From positions 1-64,000 of the forward strand of contig NZ_KI518128.1 in assembly GCF_000479045.1 (NCBI RefSeq): a stretch of 64,000 nucleotides of DNA, in the 5' to 3' direction. This document shows positions 42,752 through 52,410 of the stretch, piece after piece. Numbering within the stretch: the stretch's first letter is position 1; each line of letters starts with the position of its first letter. The translations under genes and the position numbers were made by a program. The notes beneath the pieces are model-generated. The model was not told the origin of the DNA. It was given only the letters and a program-made list of their open reading frames with translations, and made no database searches. Origin of the DNA: Cetobacterium somerae ATCC BAA-474 (GTDB lineage: Bacteria > Fusobacteriota > Fusobacteriia > Fusobacteriales > Fusobacteriaceae).

Positions 42752-43648
42752 TTATTTTACTGCTTCTCTTATAAAACCTTTAGATTCATTTAATCTTTCC
42801 ACTGCTTCTTCTCTGTTACATCTTAATAAAACCATTATAATTGCTACTTTTACTTGATTATTAGCTTTTTCTAATGTTTCTTGAGCGATTTCATAACTAC
42901 ACCCCGTTATTTGCATCACATTATTTTTTGCTCTCTCCTGTAACTTTACATTAGTAATTTTTAAATCAACCATTAAATTTTCATAAACTTTTCCTATTCC
43001 TGTCATTGAAGCAGTACTAATCATATTTAAAATTAATTTTTGAGCTGTTCCCGCTTTCATTCTTGTAGACCCCGTTAAAACTTCAGGTCCTACTTCTACC
43101 TCTATTGCCACATCTGCTATCTCTCCAATTTTACTTCTTTTATTACACGCAATCGCTATTGTTTTACAACCTAACTTTTTTGCATATTCAATTCCACCTA
43201 TTGCATAAGGTGTTCTTCCTGATGCTGCTATTCCACAAACTATATCATTTGATCTCAGCTCTATTCCATTTAACTCTTCTATAGCTAATTCTTTAGAATC
43301 TTCAGCCCCCTCTTGAGCTTCCACAAAAGCTTTTTCTCCTCCTGCTATCAATCCCATTACTTTTGTCTTATCTACTCCAAACGTTGGGGGACATTCCACC
43401 GCATCTAAAACCCCTAATCTTCCGCTTGTTCCAGCTCCCATATATATCAATCTTCCACCATTATTAAAAGCTTCTATTATTAATTTTACAGCCTTCTCAA
43501 TCTCTGGAATAACCTCTTGAATACTTTCTGGAACTCTTTTATCCTCTTCATTTATAAGTGTTAAAATCTCTTTTATACTCATACTATCCATATTCATACT
43601 CTTTAAATTTCTTGTTTCCGTTGTTTTTCCTTCCAATATCTTTTCCAT
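42752..43648 (-). CDS. murQ: N-acetylmuramic acid 6-phosphate etherase
   Basis: A 298-residue enzyme of the SIS family. Its start (TTETRNLKSMNMDSMSIKEILTLIN) and the YMGAGTSGRLGVLDAVECPPTFG core near 68-91 are diagnostic. It removes the lactyl ether from MurNAc-6-P to give GlcNAc-6-P and D-lactate in peptidoglycan recycling. It lies between murR and murP with almost no gap (1 base to murR, 18 to murP). Confidence 0.96.
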   Translation of the reverse strand: MEKILEGKTTETRNLKSMNMDSMSIKEILTLINEEDKRVPESIQEVIPEIEKAVKLIIEAFNNGGRLIYMGAGTSGRLGVLDAVECPPTFGVDKTKVMGLIAGGEKAFVEAQEGAEDSKELAIEELNGIELRSNDIVCGIAASGRTPYAIGGIEYAKKLGCKTIAIACNKRSKIGEIADVAIEVEVGPEVLTGSTRMKAGTAQKLILNMISTASMTGIGKVYENLMVDLKITNVKLQERAKNNVMQITGCSYEIAQETLEKANNQVKVAIIMVLLRCNREEAVERLNESKGFIREAVK

Positions 43649-44497
43649 TTATTTTTCCACCCATCCCACTATTTTTTTACTTTTTTCTATATATTTTTTT
43701 ACTTTTCTATAATCTTTTTGCATTAATCTTAAAAAAATACTATCTAATATTATCATTTGCGCCATTCTCGATGAAATAGCTGAACTTCTTAATATACTTT
43801 CTTTAGAAACAACCCCAATATTATAATCACTTAAAGAAGAAAGACTATTTTTCCCAATTGATGTTATTGATACAACACAAATTTTCATATCTTTAGCAAT
43901 TTTTACAACATCTAAAACTTCTTGCGTTTCCCCTCTATGAGATATTGCTATAACTAAATCTTTTTCATTCATCGTTGAAAGCTTCATAAGTTGCATCTGT
44001 TTACTATCATAGTGAACAGTGTCTATTTTTATTTTCATTAATTTTAATTCTAAATCTCTAGCTACAATAGATGACATTCCCGCACCTATTATCAAAATAC
44101 GACCACTTTCTCTAATTTTCTCTATAATAGTTTCGAAATTTTTATAATCAATTACTCCCACAGTACTATTTAAAGCTTCGATAGTTTCTGCTAATGTTTT
44201 TTTTGTAACCTCTTCTAAAGAATCTTCTAAGTCTATATCACTATGTATTTTATTTTTTGATGAACTTTTTTTATTTTCTAAATCCCTTTCTAATTGTAAC
44301 TTAAATGCTATGTATCCTGAAAATCCTATTTTTTTTATAAATTTAATAATTGAAGATTGACTTACTCCTATTTTTTTAGCTAACTCTGTCGAAGTAATCT
44401 CTCCTATTACGTTTTTATTTTTAACAATATATGTAGCAATTATTTTTTCACTCTCAGATAAGTTGTTTTTCATACTTTTTATAATATTTTCAATCAT
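43649..44497 (-). CDS. murR: RpiR-family regulator of MurNAc use (MurR-like)
   Basis: A 282-residue regulator. An N-terminal RpiR helix-turn-helix (TSTELAKKIGVSQSSIIKFIKKIGFSGY) is followed by a SIS sugar-phosphate domain (ILIIGAGMSSIVARDLELKLMK; VIAISHRGETQEVL). Such regulators repress mur genes until MurNAc-6-P binds the SIS domain. It is the first gene in the operon and probably regulates it, including its own synthesis. Confidence 0.9.
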   Translation of the reverse strand: MIENIIKSMKNNLSESEKIIATYIVKNKNVIGEITSTELAKKIGVSQSSIIKFIKKIGFSGYIAFKLQLERDLENKKSSSKNKIHSDIDLEDSLEEVTKKTLAETIEALNSTVGVIDYKNFETIIEKIRESGRILIIGAGMSSIVARDLELKLMKIKIDTVHYDSKQMQLMKLSTMNEKDLVIAISHRGETQEVLDVVKIAKDMKICVVSITSIGKNSLSSLSDYNIGVVSKESILRSSAISSRMAQMIILDSIFLRLMQKDYRKVKKYIEKSKKIVGWVEK

Positions 44498-44517
44498 AGT
44501 TCCTCCTTTACAGACAT

Positions 44518-44546
44518 ATATTACACTATATCAATTCCAAAATCAA
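44518..44546 (-). promoter_or_regulatory. Promoter of the mur operon
   Basis: TTGATT (44546-44541) and TAATAT (44523-44518) are 17 bases apart on the minus strand, 21 bases before murR. No clear MurR palindrome was found. Confidence 0.6.
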
Positions 44547-44611
44547 GAATTTTTTATTTTATTTTTTTCGCTTGTATAAGAATATTTTATTCCTATAATT
44601 AAATAAAAAAA

Positions 44612-44631
44612 GTGGAGAAATATTTCTCCAC
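44612..44631 (-). terminator. Terminator of the citF end of the glutamate fermentation operon
   Basis: A perfect 20-base palindrome, core GTGGAGAAATATTTCTCCAC, is followed by a long T run on the minus strand. It lies 6 bases past the citF stop. Confidence 0.85.
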
Positions 44632-44636
44632 AAACT

Positions 44637-46175
44637 TTATTTCACTTTTTTTATTGTATCTACAACAGTACCATCTCTATACTCAACAACTGCAACTATT
44701 TCATCTTCAAATTCAATTTCATTCTCTTGCCCAGTCATATTTCTAGCTATTTCTCTTAACTCCTCTATTGTCTTTATCGGAAGTTTAGAATCTTTAAATT
44801 TTTCTAACAAATCTTTTCTTAAAGGATTTATAGCAATTCCTCTTTCAGTTACAAGAATATCAACCGTTTCACCAGGTGTAGTTAATGTTGTAACTTTATC
44901 TTTTACAACAGATATTCTAGAGTTAACAAGCTGTGATACTATTATACATAATTTTGAACCTGCAGCTGTATCAGAGTGACCACCTGATCCTCCCATTATA
45001 ACCCCGTTAGACCCTGTTGTTACATTTACATTAAAGTTTGTATCAATCTCTGTAGCTCCTAAAATAACAACATCTAACTTATTTACAACTGCTCCTTTAT
45101 TGTTTGCATTAGCATACATTGATGCTGACATCGTTATGTGTGCTGGATTTTCCTTAGCTGATTTTATAGCATCTAAGTCAAAACATTGAACATCAAATAA
45201 AGCTTTAAACAATCCCTCTTTGTACATATCAACAATGTATCCTGTTATTCCTCCAGATGCAAAACTTCCGCAAATCTCTTTTTGCTTCATTATATTTTTT
45301 AACTGTGCTGCTACAGCTAAAGATATTCCTCCTGCACCAGTTTGAAAACTCATACCATTCTTTAAGTATCCAGATTCCTCAATAAATTTCGCTGTTAAAT
45401 CTGCAACTTTTAATCCAATTGGATTTTTAGTTATTTGAGTTGTTCCTGACACAATTCCTTTCGGATCTCCTATTGCATCTACAACTAAAACATAATCTAC
45501 TAAAGTTTGATTTATTTCAATTGTCGTGTTTGGATACTCAACTAGATTATCTGTTATAGCTACAACTATATTTGCTAACTCTGCATCTGTATGTGCATAT
45601 CCTAATGCTCCACAAGCTGATTTTCCATCTACACCATTTATATTTCCATATTCATCACTTGTAGGAGCTGCCATGAATGCAACATCAATAGTTCTCTCTC
45701 CTGATTCAAATATTCTTGCTCTTCCACCATGTGTATGCATTATAGCAGGTCTTTCTAACTTCCCTTGAGATATAGCTTCGGCTACTGGTCCAGATATATA
45801 TGCTGCATATATTTGAGTCACTACCTTATCTTCTATCATTTTTACTAACCCTTTATGACAAGGGAATATAGAACTTGCTGCTATTGTTATATTTTTATAT
45901 CCTCTTTTTGCAATCTCTTCCATTACCATATTTAAAACAAAATCCCCATTTCTTAAATGGTGGTGAAACGAAACTACCATCCCATCCTTCAATGGTAATT
46001 TATCCATTAATTTGTTTAAATCTGTATGTAATTTTGAATCTTGAGCAGATATAGTTTTAAATTTAAAATCCTTTTTTATTACTCCATCTTTATTTGAAAG
46101 ATACCCTTTATATTGTTTTACATTTCCATATCCTTCTATAAATTCAGGAATTTCTCTCCCTAAAATATTTTTCAT
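44637..46175 (-). CDS. citF: Citrate/citramalate lyase alpha subunit
   Basis: A 512-residue CoA-transferase-like subunit. Its start (LGREIPEFIEGYGNVKQYKGYL) and the segments VVSFHHHLRNGDFVLNMVMEEIAKRG and FQTGAGGISLAVA match CitF, which exchanges the acetyl-thioester on the carrier for the substrate acid. In this operon, the upstream glm and mal genes produce mesaconate, which hydrates to citramalate. So this set is best read as citramalate lyase, giving acetate and pyruvate. The genes citC, citX and citG for prosthetic-group addition are not nearby. Confidence 0.88.
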   Translation of the reverse strand: MKNILGREIPEFIEGYGNVKQYKGYLSNKDGVIKKDFKFKTISAQDSKLHTDLNKLMDKLPLKDGMVVSFHHHLRNGDFVLNMVMEEIAKRGYKNITIAASSIFPCHKGLVKMIEDKVVTQIYAAYISGPVAEAISQGKLERPAIMHTHGGRARIFESGERTIDVAFMAAPTSDEYGNINGVDGKSACGALGYAHTDAELANIVVAITDNLVEYPNTTIEINQTLVDYVLVVDAIGDPKGIVSGTTQITKNPIGLKVADLTAKFIEESGYLKNGMSFQTGAGGISLAVAAQLKNIMKQKEICGSFASGGITGYIVDMYKEGLFKALFDVQCFDLDAIKSAKENPAHITMSASMYANANNKGAVVNKLDVVILGATEIDTNFNVNVTTGSNGVIMGGSGGHSDTAAGSKLCIIVSQLVNSRISVVKDKVTTLTTPGETVDILVTERGIAINPLRKDLLEKFKDSKLPIKTIEELREIARNMTGQENEIEFEDEIVAVVEYRDGTVVDTIKKVK

Positions 46176-46194
46176 TAGAACACCTCACCCTAAA

Positions 46195-47067
46195 TTAATC
46201 TAATAATCCAATCATTTCAGCAATTTCTAAAGTTTGGATAGCTCTATTTATAATTGGAAGATCAACCATCTTTCCATCTAAAGAGAACACTCCTAATCCT
46301 TCTTTTTCCGCTTCTTCTTTTGCTGCCATAACTCTTAAAGCATGATTTATCTCCTGCTTTGTTGGAGAATATACTTCATGAATTGTATCTATTTGTCTTG
46401 GGTTTATAGCTAACTTTCCAGAGAATCCTAACATTTTAGCTTTTCTCGAATCTGCAGCTAATCCTTCGTAATCATTTGTATCAGTAAAAGGTGTATCTAT
46501 TGCATCTACTTTTAATGCTTTACAAGCATTTACTACCTTTGTTCTAGCATAAAATAACTCTTCTGAATCTTTAGTTCTTTTTACTGCTAAATCTGCTGCT
46601 AAATCTTCTCCACCTAATAAAACAGCTTGAATTCTATTAGAAGACTTTATTGTTTCATAAACAGTTTCCACTCCGTAAGCTGTCTCTACTAAAGCATGAA
46701 CTTTTATAGTTCCTACTTCAAAGCCTTCCTCTTTTTCAATTCTTTCTAACTCTTTTTCCAAAATTTCCATATCTTCTGGAGTAGCCTTTGGAAGTAGTAT
46801 TGCATCTGGCTTTAATCTAGCCATTTTATCTATATCTGTCATTGCAAATGGAGATGATAATGGATTTATTCTTATTACAACTTCTGTTTCTCCATAATTC
46901 ATCGTTCTCATAGCTTCTGTTACTAGTATTCTTGCTGCATCTTTTTCTGTTAAAGCAACTGCATCTTCTAAATCAAATATTACTGAGTCTGCTCCAAATG
47001 TATCTGCTGTTTGTAGCATCCCTGGGTTATTTCCAGGCATAAATAACATTGTTCTTCTTAATTTCAC
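46195..47067 (-). CDS. citE: Citrate/citramalate lyase beta subunit
   Basis: A 290-residue TIM-barrel subunit. RRTMLFMPGNNPGMLQTADTFGADSVIFDLEDAV near the start carries the family metal-binding glutamate and aspartate. CitE cleaves the acyl-carrier-bound citryl or citramalyl group. It lies between citD and citF with gaps of 19 to 27 bases. In the setting of glutamate fermentation the substrate is more likely (S)-citramalyl than citryl. Confidence 0.9.
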   Translation of the reverse strand: MKLRRTMLFMPGNNPGMLQTADTFGADSVIFDLEDAVALTEKDAARILVTEAMRTMNYGETEVVIRINPLSSPFAMTDIDKMARLKPDAILLPKATPEDMEILEKELERIEKEEGFEVGTIKVHALVETAYGVETVYETIKSSNRIQAVLLGGEDLAADLAVKRTKDSEELFYARTKVVNACKALKVDAIDTPFTDTNDYEGLAADSRKAKMLGFSGKLAINPRQIDTIHEVYSPTKQEINHALRVMAAKEEAEKEGLGVFSLDGKMVDLPIINRAIQTLEIAEMIGLLD

Positions 47068-47094
47068 ACTAACACCTCACCTTAAAAGGAATAT

Positions 47095-47364
47095 TTAACA
47101 ACCTCTTTTAACAGCTCCCTCAATTCTAGCTCTTATTGTATAATCTAAAGCTCCTTTATCTTGAGCCTTTACTAAAACTGAAGTAATTCCCATCTCTTTT
47201 AATTTCTCTTCAATAACCATTTTTATATGATTTCCAAACTGCTTTTCTACAACACTTTCTAATTCAATACTTATTCCATTTTCACTTGGAGTTAACATTA
47301 CAAATATATCATTAGACTCTAATGTTCCACATTTAGCGGGTTTATTTATTGTCATTCTATTCAC
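47095..47364 (-). CDS. citD: Citrate/citramalate lyase acyl-carrier subunit (gamma)
   Basis: An 89-residue carrier protein. The prosthetic group (phosphoribosyl-dephospho-CoA) is attached to the serine in KCGTLESNDIFV (Ser17). The rest (GISIELESVVEKQFGNHIKMVI; RARIEGAVKRG) matches CitD. It starts the cit section of the operon, just past a hairpin, and is followed by citE and citF. Confidence 0.92.
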   Translation of the reverse strand: MNRMTINKPAKCGTLESNDIFVMLTPSENGISIELESVVEKQFGNHIKMVIEEKLKEMGITSVLVKAQDKGALDYTIRARIEGAVKRGC

Positions 47365-47390
47365 CTCTTAGAATTTTCTATAAAATTAAA

Positions 47391-47419
47391 GGAAAAGGTA
47401 GGAGACCCCCACCTTTTCC
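47391..47419 (-). terminator. Hairpin between mal and citD, possible attenuator
   Basis: GGAAAAGGT and ACCTTTTCC form a stem around a C/G-rich loop; TTTAATTTTAT follows on the minus strand. It lies 16 bases past the mal stop. It could end most transcription there or reduce expression of the cit genes. Confidence 0.55.
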
Positions 47420-47435
47420 CAGAATTAAAAGTCTA

Positions 47436-48677
47436 TTACTTTCTTCTGTTTACTAAAGCTTCTACTCTGCTCATTTCGTTAAATACAATCATGTATCCTT
47501 CGTCAACACCCATTCCTGGTTTTGCTAAAACTTGAAGAGCTCCACATGCCATAGCTATGTTAGTAGTAACCTCAGCTGATCTGTTAGTCTCGTTACAAGT
47601 TCCTCCACAGTAAGAACCAATTCCTACTTTATTACAATAAAGAATTGCATCTGCTATGTTATTTACTCCTCCTAAATCTGGAGTTTTTATTTGAACTACA
47701 TGTCCAGCTTTAGCATCAGCAAAAGCTGCGATATCCTCATAAGTGTTACACCACTCATCAGCAACTAACTCGATTCCCATGTTTCTTCTATCTACTTCAG
47801 CTGTTAATGCTGCTAAAGCTTCAATTTGCTTATCTCTATCTTCTACGTCCATAGGACCTTCAATTCTTAATTTAAATGGTTTTGCTGCATCTACTAATGT
47901 TTGTAAATAGTCTGCCATTTTTGTTGTATCCCCATCAAATGCTGCTCCAATTGTTCCGTATACATCTATGTGTAAAATAGGAGTATAGTCTTCTGAATCT
48001 CTTAAGTGGATTATTCTATCTCTTAACCATCCAACGTATTCAAGTAATAACTCTCCATTTTTACCTAATTTTGTTTCTACATGATTTATTAAAGCATGTG
48101 GTAAAACATCAGCAGATTTTATAATCATTTTGTCTGCATTCTCGTATCTGTTATCTCCTGATTGAGTGAATATAGGTCTTTTTGAAATTTCTAAACCTGT
48201 ATTATAGTCTTTTTGAATAACTTCAGCCATAGTTACTTTTCTAGCTTTTGCTACAGCATCTAATAAAGCTTGAGTAATTCCATATCTTATAGCAGTATGT
48301 AATCTTTTTCCATCTAATAACATTCCATCGAACTCTTCAGCTAATGATTTGAAGTTATCTAACTCTTTTCCAATTAACTTTGGAGCGATTTCTTTTTCAA
48401 TTACTGGAATAAAATCTTTAGCTAGGAATAATGGGTCTCTTCCTCCCGCACCAGAATACTGTACTGCTGCACAATCTCCAAATGCTACTTGACCATCTTC
48501 TAATATTAATTGTACAGAGATTGCTTCTCCAGCTTGTCTAATTGAAGTAAATCCTTCTGTTACTGGCTCTCCTACATAAGCAAATCCATCATGTCCTGCT
48601 CCTTTTTTTATAGCTCTTTGGTCATCAAAGTAAAAACCTGTTTTTCCTGCTGAACATACTACATCAACTATTCTCAT
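47436..48677 (-). CDS. mal: Methylaspartate ammonia-lyase
   Basis: A 413-residue enolase-superfamily enzyme. It removes ammonia from (2S,3S)-3-methylaspartate to give mesaconate. The start (IVDVVCSAGKTGFYFDDQRAIKKGAGHDG), the catalytic loop (HIDVYGTIGAAF) and the end (GIGSYCGGTCNETNRSAEV) match the family, whose length is close to 413. It lies downstream of glmE, after a 93-base gap, and before citD. Confidence 0.95.
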   Translation of the reverse strand: MRIVDVVCSAGKTGFYFDDQRAIKKGAGHDGFAYVGEPVTEGFTSIRQAGEAISVQLILEDGQVAFGDCAAVQYSGAGGRDPLFLAKDFIPVIEKEIAPKLIGKELDNFKSLAEEFDGMLLDGKRLHTAIRYGITQALLDAVAKARKVTMAEVIQKDYNTGLEISKRPIFTQSGDNRYENADKMIIKSADVLPHALINHVETKLGKNGELLLEYVGWLRDRIIHLRDSEDYTPILHIDVYGTIGAAFDGDTTKMADYLQTLVDAAKPFKLRIEGPMDVEDRDKQIEALAALTAEVDRRNMGIELVADEWCNTYEDIAAFADAKAGHVVQIKTPDLGGVNNIADAILYCNKVGIGSYCGGTCNETNRSAEVTTNIAMACGALQVLAKPGMGVDEGYMIVFNEMSRVEALVNRRK

Positions 48678-48700
48678 TTTAATTCCTCCTGATTTTTACG

Positions 48701-48718
48701 AGGGAGATCTCTCTCCCT
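48701..48718. repeat. Inverted repeat between glmE and mal
   Basis: AGGGAGA-N4-TCTCCCT lies in the mRNA between glmE and mal. No T run follows, so it is likely an mRNA stability or processing stem rather than a terminator. Confidence 0.5.
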
Positions 48719-48770
48719 AACTTTTATAATAAATCAAATTTTAAATAATATTTTTTTATTTTTATAGAAA

Positions 48771-50228
48771 TTATTTTGTTGCTGGTCTTCCAATTAATGT
48801 TCCTTTTCCTACAGCAAATATATCATCTACTGTCATTTGGAAACTTATTTCTCTTCCTTCAAAATCTGCTCTTTCTTGTAATTTAGCAGTATGGAAAGCT
48901 TTTATATCCTCTGATAAAGGTAAGTTTCCTGCATTTAAATATCTAATCATTCCATTATTATCTCTTGCTGGTAACATTTTTCCTGCATTATACTTTGATG
49001 GTGCAAACGGAATATCTAAAACTCCCTGCTCGAATGCTTTAACAGTTCCTACTGCTAAATCTCCGTTTCCTAACTCAAGTACTTTATCGATAATTTGCTT
49101 AACTTCTCTTTTTATCATATCTTTTTCAAATTGAACTTCTTCAGAGTTTGGTAAATTTTGTCCTCTTAATAAGTTTAATACCATTTTTGTTGCTCTGATT
49201 CCCATTGCGTTAGCTTCTTTTGTTGGTACTCCGATAGCCTCGTGAGGTGTTTTTACGATAACTTTTGTTGCTCCCGCTAATGCTGCTGCTGATGCTCCAT
49301 TTGAAATAACTCCAAAGGCTTTAGCCTCATCTTCAGGGAATCCTCCCATCCACTGGTGGAATACAGAAGTTAATTGCATATTTTCATAACCAAACTCTTT
49401 ACAGTACTCTTCAGCTTGCTCCATCATAGATCTTACTGCAGCAACGTCTTGTACTAAGTTTCCACATTGTCCATATCCTAAAGTAATATTTTTAACTCCT
49501 TGCTCAGCAGCTAGTAAACACTCAATGATTTGAACAGCATTTGAAATTGATGGTGGAACTAATGTTCCTGTTAATGGTCCAAATGGTTCTCTATTGATAG
49601 AAACTCCTTGCTCTTCGTACCATCCAACTAATCTATCACAATATTGCCAATCTCTTATTGTTTGCTCTAAACTTACTGATTTTGCATAAGGAATGTTGTA
49701 AGATATTCCTCCACCCTCGTTTGATGTATATCCAGCAGCTAGCATTATCTCTGATAATAATCTAGCATCTGGAGTTCCGTGTCTTAATTGTAAAGGTAAG
49801 TTTACCGCTTCTACAACTTCTCTACAACCTTTAACTCCGTGGTTTACACCTGGGAATCCATTTAATAATGATCTTCCTGCTTTTTTAGATTCTTCAATTC
49901 CTTTTTCACAGTTCTCATATTTATTTTGTCTTGTGTAAGAATCTATTGTAGATGGTAATAAATCAGCTCCACCCTCTTTATCTAAGAAATTTAATAACTC
50001 AATATGTTGCTCAATTAAAGCAACTCCTGCTCTTGGTTGAGCTAAAGTTATATTTTTTGCTTTTGCATCTATTAATTTTTTAGCGAAGTTTTTGTGCTCA
50101 GGTAAAGCTTTATGATAAGCTACAGCTTCCTCTAAATTTACATCCGCCCCTGTTGGCCACTGCTTTAAAACCTCTTCTCTTACTTTAAAGAACTCTTCAT
50201 CAGTCCATTTTTTAAATTTTAAATTCAT
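48771..50228 (-). CDS. glmE: Methylaspartate mutase, epsilon (catalytic) subunit
   Basis: A 485-residue TIM-barrel subunit that, with GlmS and adenosylcobalamin, interconverts L-glutamate and 3-methylaspartate. The start ([34 protein letters not shown]), [38 protein letters not shown] and the end fit the family closely. It is downstream of glmL by 22 bases. The protein length matches that of the Clostridium enzyme. Confidence 0.95.
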   Translation of the reverse strand: MNLKFKKWTDEEFFKVREEVLKQWPTGADVNLEEAVAYHKALPEHKNFAKKLIDAKAKNITLAQPRAGVALIEQHIELLNFLDKEGGADLLPSTIDSYTRQNKYENCEKGIEESKKAGRSLLNGFPGVNHGVKGCREVVEAVNLPLQLRHGTPDARLLSEIMLAAGYTSNEGGGISYNIPYAKSVSLEQTIRDWQYCDRLVGWYEEQGVSINREPFGPLTGTLVPPSISNAVQIIECLLAAEQGVKNITLGYGQCGNLVQDVAAVRSMMEQAEEYCKEFGYENMQLTSVFHQWMGGFPEDEAKAFGVISNGASAAALAGATKVIVKTPHEAIGVPTKEANAMGIRATKMVLNLLRGQNLPNSEEVQFEKDMIKREVKQIIDKVLELGNGDLAVGTVKAFEQGVLDIPFAPSKYNAGKMLPARDNNGMIRYLNAGNLPLSEDIKAFHTAKLQERADFEGREISFQMTVDDIFAVGKGTLIGRPATK

Positions 50229-50250
50229 TGATCAGATTCCTCCTCAAAAC

Positions 50251-51657
50251 TTATACTTCAATCAGATATTTTTTCATTATTTTTATCGCTAAATCCGGCT
50301 CTTTTTGAGCTAATAATCCCATAGATGATAGAATATATGTTTTATCTACCATAAATTTTGGATTTTCTGGTTTTAAATATATCGGTTCTGCTGGATTAAA
50401 TTTTCCTGCTTCTAAAATCCCTCTCGGATTCTCACTATGAACGATAACTCCCCCAGTTCCTATTATATAAGGTGCATTTAAAAGATCTTTACCACTTTGG
50501 TTAAACATTGTTCCCATAGGAGTGTATATACACTCTAAAACTCCACAATGTCTAGTCATCGATAACTCTGTTGCAACTTTGGCCATTGCTTCATCAAACA
50601 AAATTTCTTCTTTTGTTTGAGGAACCATTTTTATATGATCATGTCTGTAGTTACAGTGACCTTTTACATCCCATTTTTTGTCTACATCATTTAAATAATT
50701 TCTTATTTTTCTAGTTCCAGCTGCTTCCAATAAAGAGATTGCTGAATATCTCATTCCTAAATCTCCTTCAACAGTTCTTTTTGCAACAGGATCTTCTAAT
50801 CCTTTTAACAGAACTCCAGGTTTAGACGGATCACCTTTTCCAATCGAATGAATATCAGTAGTTGCACCACCAATATCAACTATTATCAAATCTCCTATTC
50901 CATCCTCTTCATCTGTTCCTTCAGATAGCACTTCTGCCGCTTTTAATACCGCTGCTGGAGTTGGCATTAATATTCCGCTGATAAAACTTTCAGCCTTCTT
51001 CATTCCTTTTGCTTCTATTATCTTATTCATGAATACTTTTCTTATTTCTTCACGAGCTGGTTCAACGTTAAGTTTATTTATTTTTGGCATAACGTTGTCA
51101 GCCATATAATAATCTAATCCTGCCTCAGAAAAAATTCTTTCTATTTCGTCTGATGCTGCTTTATTTCCTGCTACAATAATTGGCTTTCTTATATCATGCT
51201 CAACTACCAATCTAGCATTATGTATTATACACTCTTTGTTTCCACCGTCTGTTCCACCAGCTAAAAGAATTATATCTATTGGAGAGTTTTTAATCTCTTC
51301 CATCTCACGAGAGTTTAATTCGTATGAGTATGTTTTCATAACTCTTGCCCCTGCTCCTAAAGCTGCTTTTTTCGCTGCTTCAGCTGTCAGTTCTGGAACT
51401 AATCCGATTGCAACCATTTTCAATCCACCAGCTGCTGATGAACATGCTATTTTGTCCACAAATTCAACTTGTGATATTGGAATTTCTTTCTCAATTTCTT
51501 TTACAAGTTTCTCATAAGCTTTATCAAAACCAATCATTATATCATCTTCTACAGTTGTTATATCTTTAGCAGTTGCTAGAATTCTTTCTCCTACTAAATC
51601 TATCGCTGTTAACTTTGTATATGTACTACCAAAGTCAATAGTTAGATAACATTTCAT
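50251..51657 (-). CDS. glmL: GlmL/MutL reactivating ATPase-like protein
   Basis: From the ATG at 51657 the protein is 468 residues; a frame starting at 51666 is possible, but AAAAGAG fits 51657 better. The actin-like ATPase signature is DFGSTYTKLTAID near residues 6-18, with phosphate motifs LLAGGTDGG and IVDIGGATTDIHSI. Proteins of this type (MutL, GlmL) are thought to reactivate the B12-dependent mutase by swapping damaged cofactor. It lies between glmS and glmE, as in clostridial glm operons. Confidence 0.92.
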   Translation of the reverse strand: MKCYLTIDFGSTYTKLTAIDLVGERILATAKDITTVEDDIMIGFDKAYEKLVKEIEKEIPISQVEFVDKIACSSAAGGLKMVAIGLVPELTAEAAKKAALGAGARVMKTYSYELNSREMEEIKNSPIDIILLAGGTDGGNKECIIHNARLVVEHDIRKPIIVAGNKAASDEIERIFSEAGLDYYMADNVMPKINKLNVEPAREEIRKVFMNKIIEAKGMKKAESFISGILMPTPAAVLKAAEVLSEGTDEEDGIGDLIIVDIGGATTDIHSIGKGDPSKPGVLLKGLEDPVAKRTVEGDLGMRYSAISLLEAAGTRKIRNYLNDVDKKWDVKGHCNYRHDHIKMVPQTKEEILFDEAMAKVATELSMTRHCGVLECIYTPMGTMFNQSGKDLLNAPYIIGTGGVIVHSENPRGILEAGKFNPAEPIYLKPENPKFMVDKTYILSSMGLLAQKEPDLAIKIMKKYLIEV

Positions 51658-51698
51658 AGAAATCATCTCTTTTCTTTAAGTTTATTAGATTTAGATAA

Positions 51699-52112
51699 TT
51701 AAATTCCTAAATCTGATTTTAAATCTTCTGTTGTTAGTTCAATTGGAGTTCCTGGTCTATAAACTCTATTGAATCCCATAGCTTTAAATCTAGATTCTAC
51801 ATCTGACCAATCTTGTTTTCCAACAACAATGTTTCCTCCAACATAAAGTAAGATATCTTTTAATCCAGCTTCTTCACACTTTTCTCTCATCCCTTGACAA
51901 TCTAATTCCCCATGTCCATATAAAGATGATACGATTATTGCATCAGCCTTTGTTTCTACTGCAGCATTAATGAAATCAATTTGTGGAGATAAAACTCCTA
52001 TATTGATTACTTCAAATCCGTTGCTCTCTAATACGTGGTGTATAATTTTATTTCCTACTGCATGACAGTCAGAACCAATTACACCAATTACTACTTTCTT
52101 TCCATTTTTCAT
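51699..52112 (-). CDS. glmS: Methylaspartate mutase, sigma (cobalamin-binding) subunit
   Basis: A 137-residue B12-binding protein from the ATG at 52112; an upstream GTG at 52124 lies within the GAGGTG ribosome site and is not used. The DxHxxG motif is Asp15-His17-Gly20 (GSDCHAVG), and the partner motifs SSLYGHGE and VGGNIVVGK are present, as in GlmS. It is the first gene of the glm-mal-cit operon. Confidence 0.96.
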   Translation of the reverse strand: MKNGKKVVIGVIGSDCHAVGNKIIHHVLESNGFEVINIGVLSPQIDFINAAVETKADAIIVSSLYGHGELDCQGMREKCEEAGLKDILLYVGGNIVVGKQDWSDVESRFKAMGFNRVYRPGTPIELTTEDLKSDLGI

Positions 52113-52202
52113 TGAAAATAACACCTCACTATTTTTTTTCCTATAAAAAACAAACTTTTATAATATATTTTATACACTACGTTTTAAAAAAACACAATAG
52201 AA

Positions 52203-52231
52203 ATAATAAATTTATATCATTGATTTTTCAA
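52203..52231 (-). promoter_or_regulatory. Candidate promoter of the glm-mal-cit operon
   Basis: TTGAAA at 52231-52226 and TATTAT at 52208-52203 are 17 bases apart on the minus strand, about 90 bases before glmS. The leader is AT-rich. Confidence 0.55.
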
Positions 52232-52329
52232 CTATTTATAAAATATATTATAACTATTCGCTTCTTATCTATATATTTTATTTTTTTCCTACATTAATAT
52301 ATCTATCTATATAGAATCGTATGATTTCA

Positions 52330-52358
52330 TTGATTTTTTTTTATATTTATGCTATACT
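52330..52358 (+). promoter_or_regulatory. Promoter of the rimP-nusA-infB operon
   Basis: TTGATT at 52330-52335 and TATACT at 52353-52358, 17 bases apart, with an extended TGC before the -10. It lies about 90 bases before rimP. Confidence 0.72.
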
Positions 52359-52387
52359 CTAATTGGATAATTTATACTAGAGCTGAC

Positions 52388-52410
52388 AAGAGTGGGGAAA
52401 TCCCACTCTT
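52388..52410 (+). promoter_or_regulatory. Leader hairpin before rimP
   Basis: AAGAGTGGG-N5-CCCACTCTT followed by T-rich sequence sits in the 5' leader of the rimP operon. Similar GTGGG/CCCAC stems precede rimP in many bacteria; it may act as an attenuator controlled by NusA or by antitermination. Confidence 0.6.
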
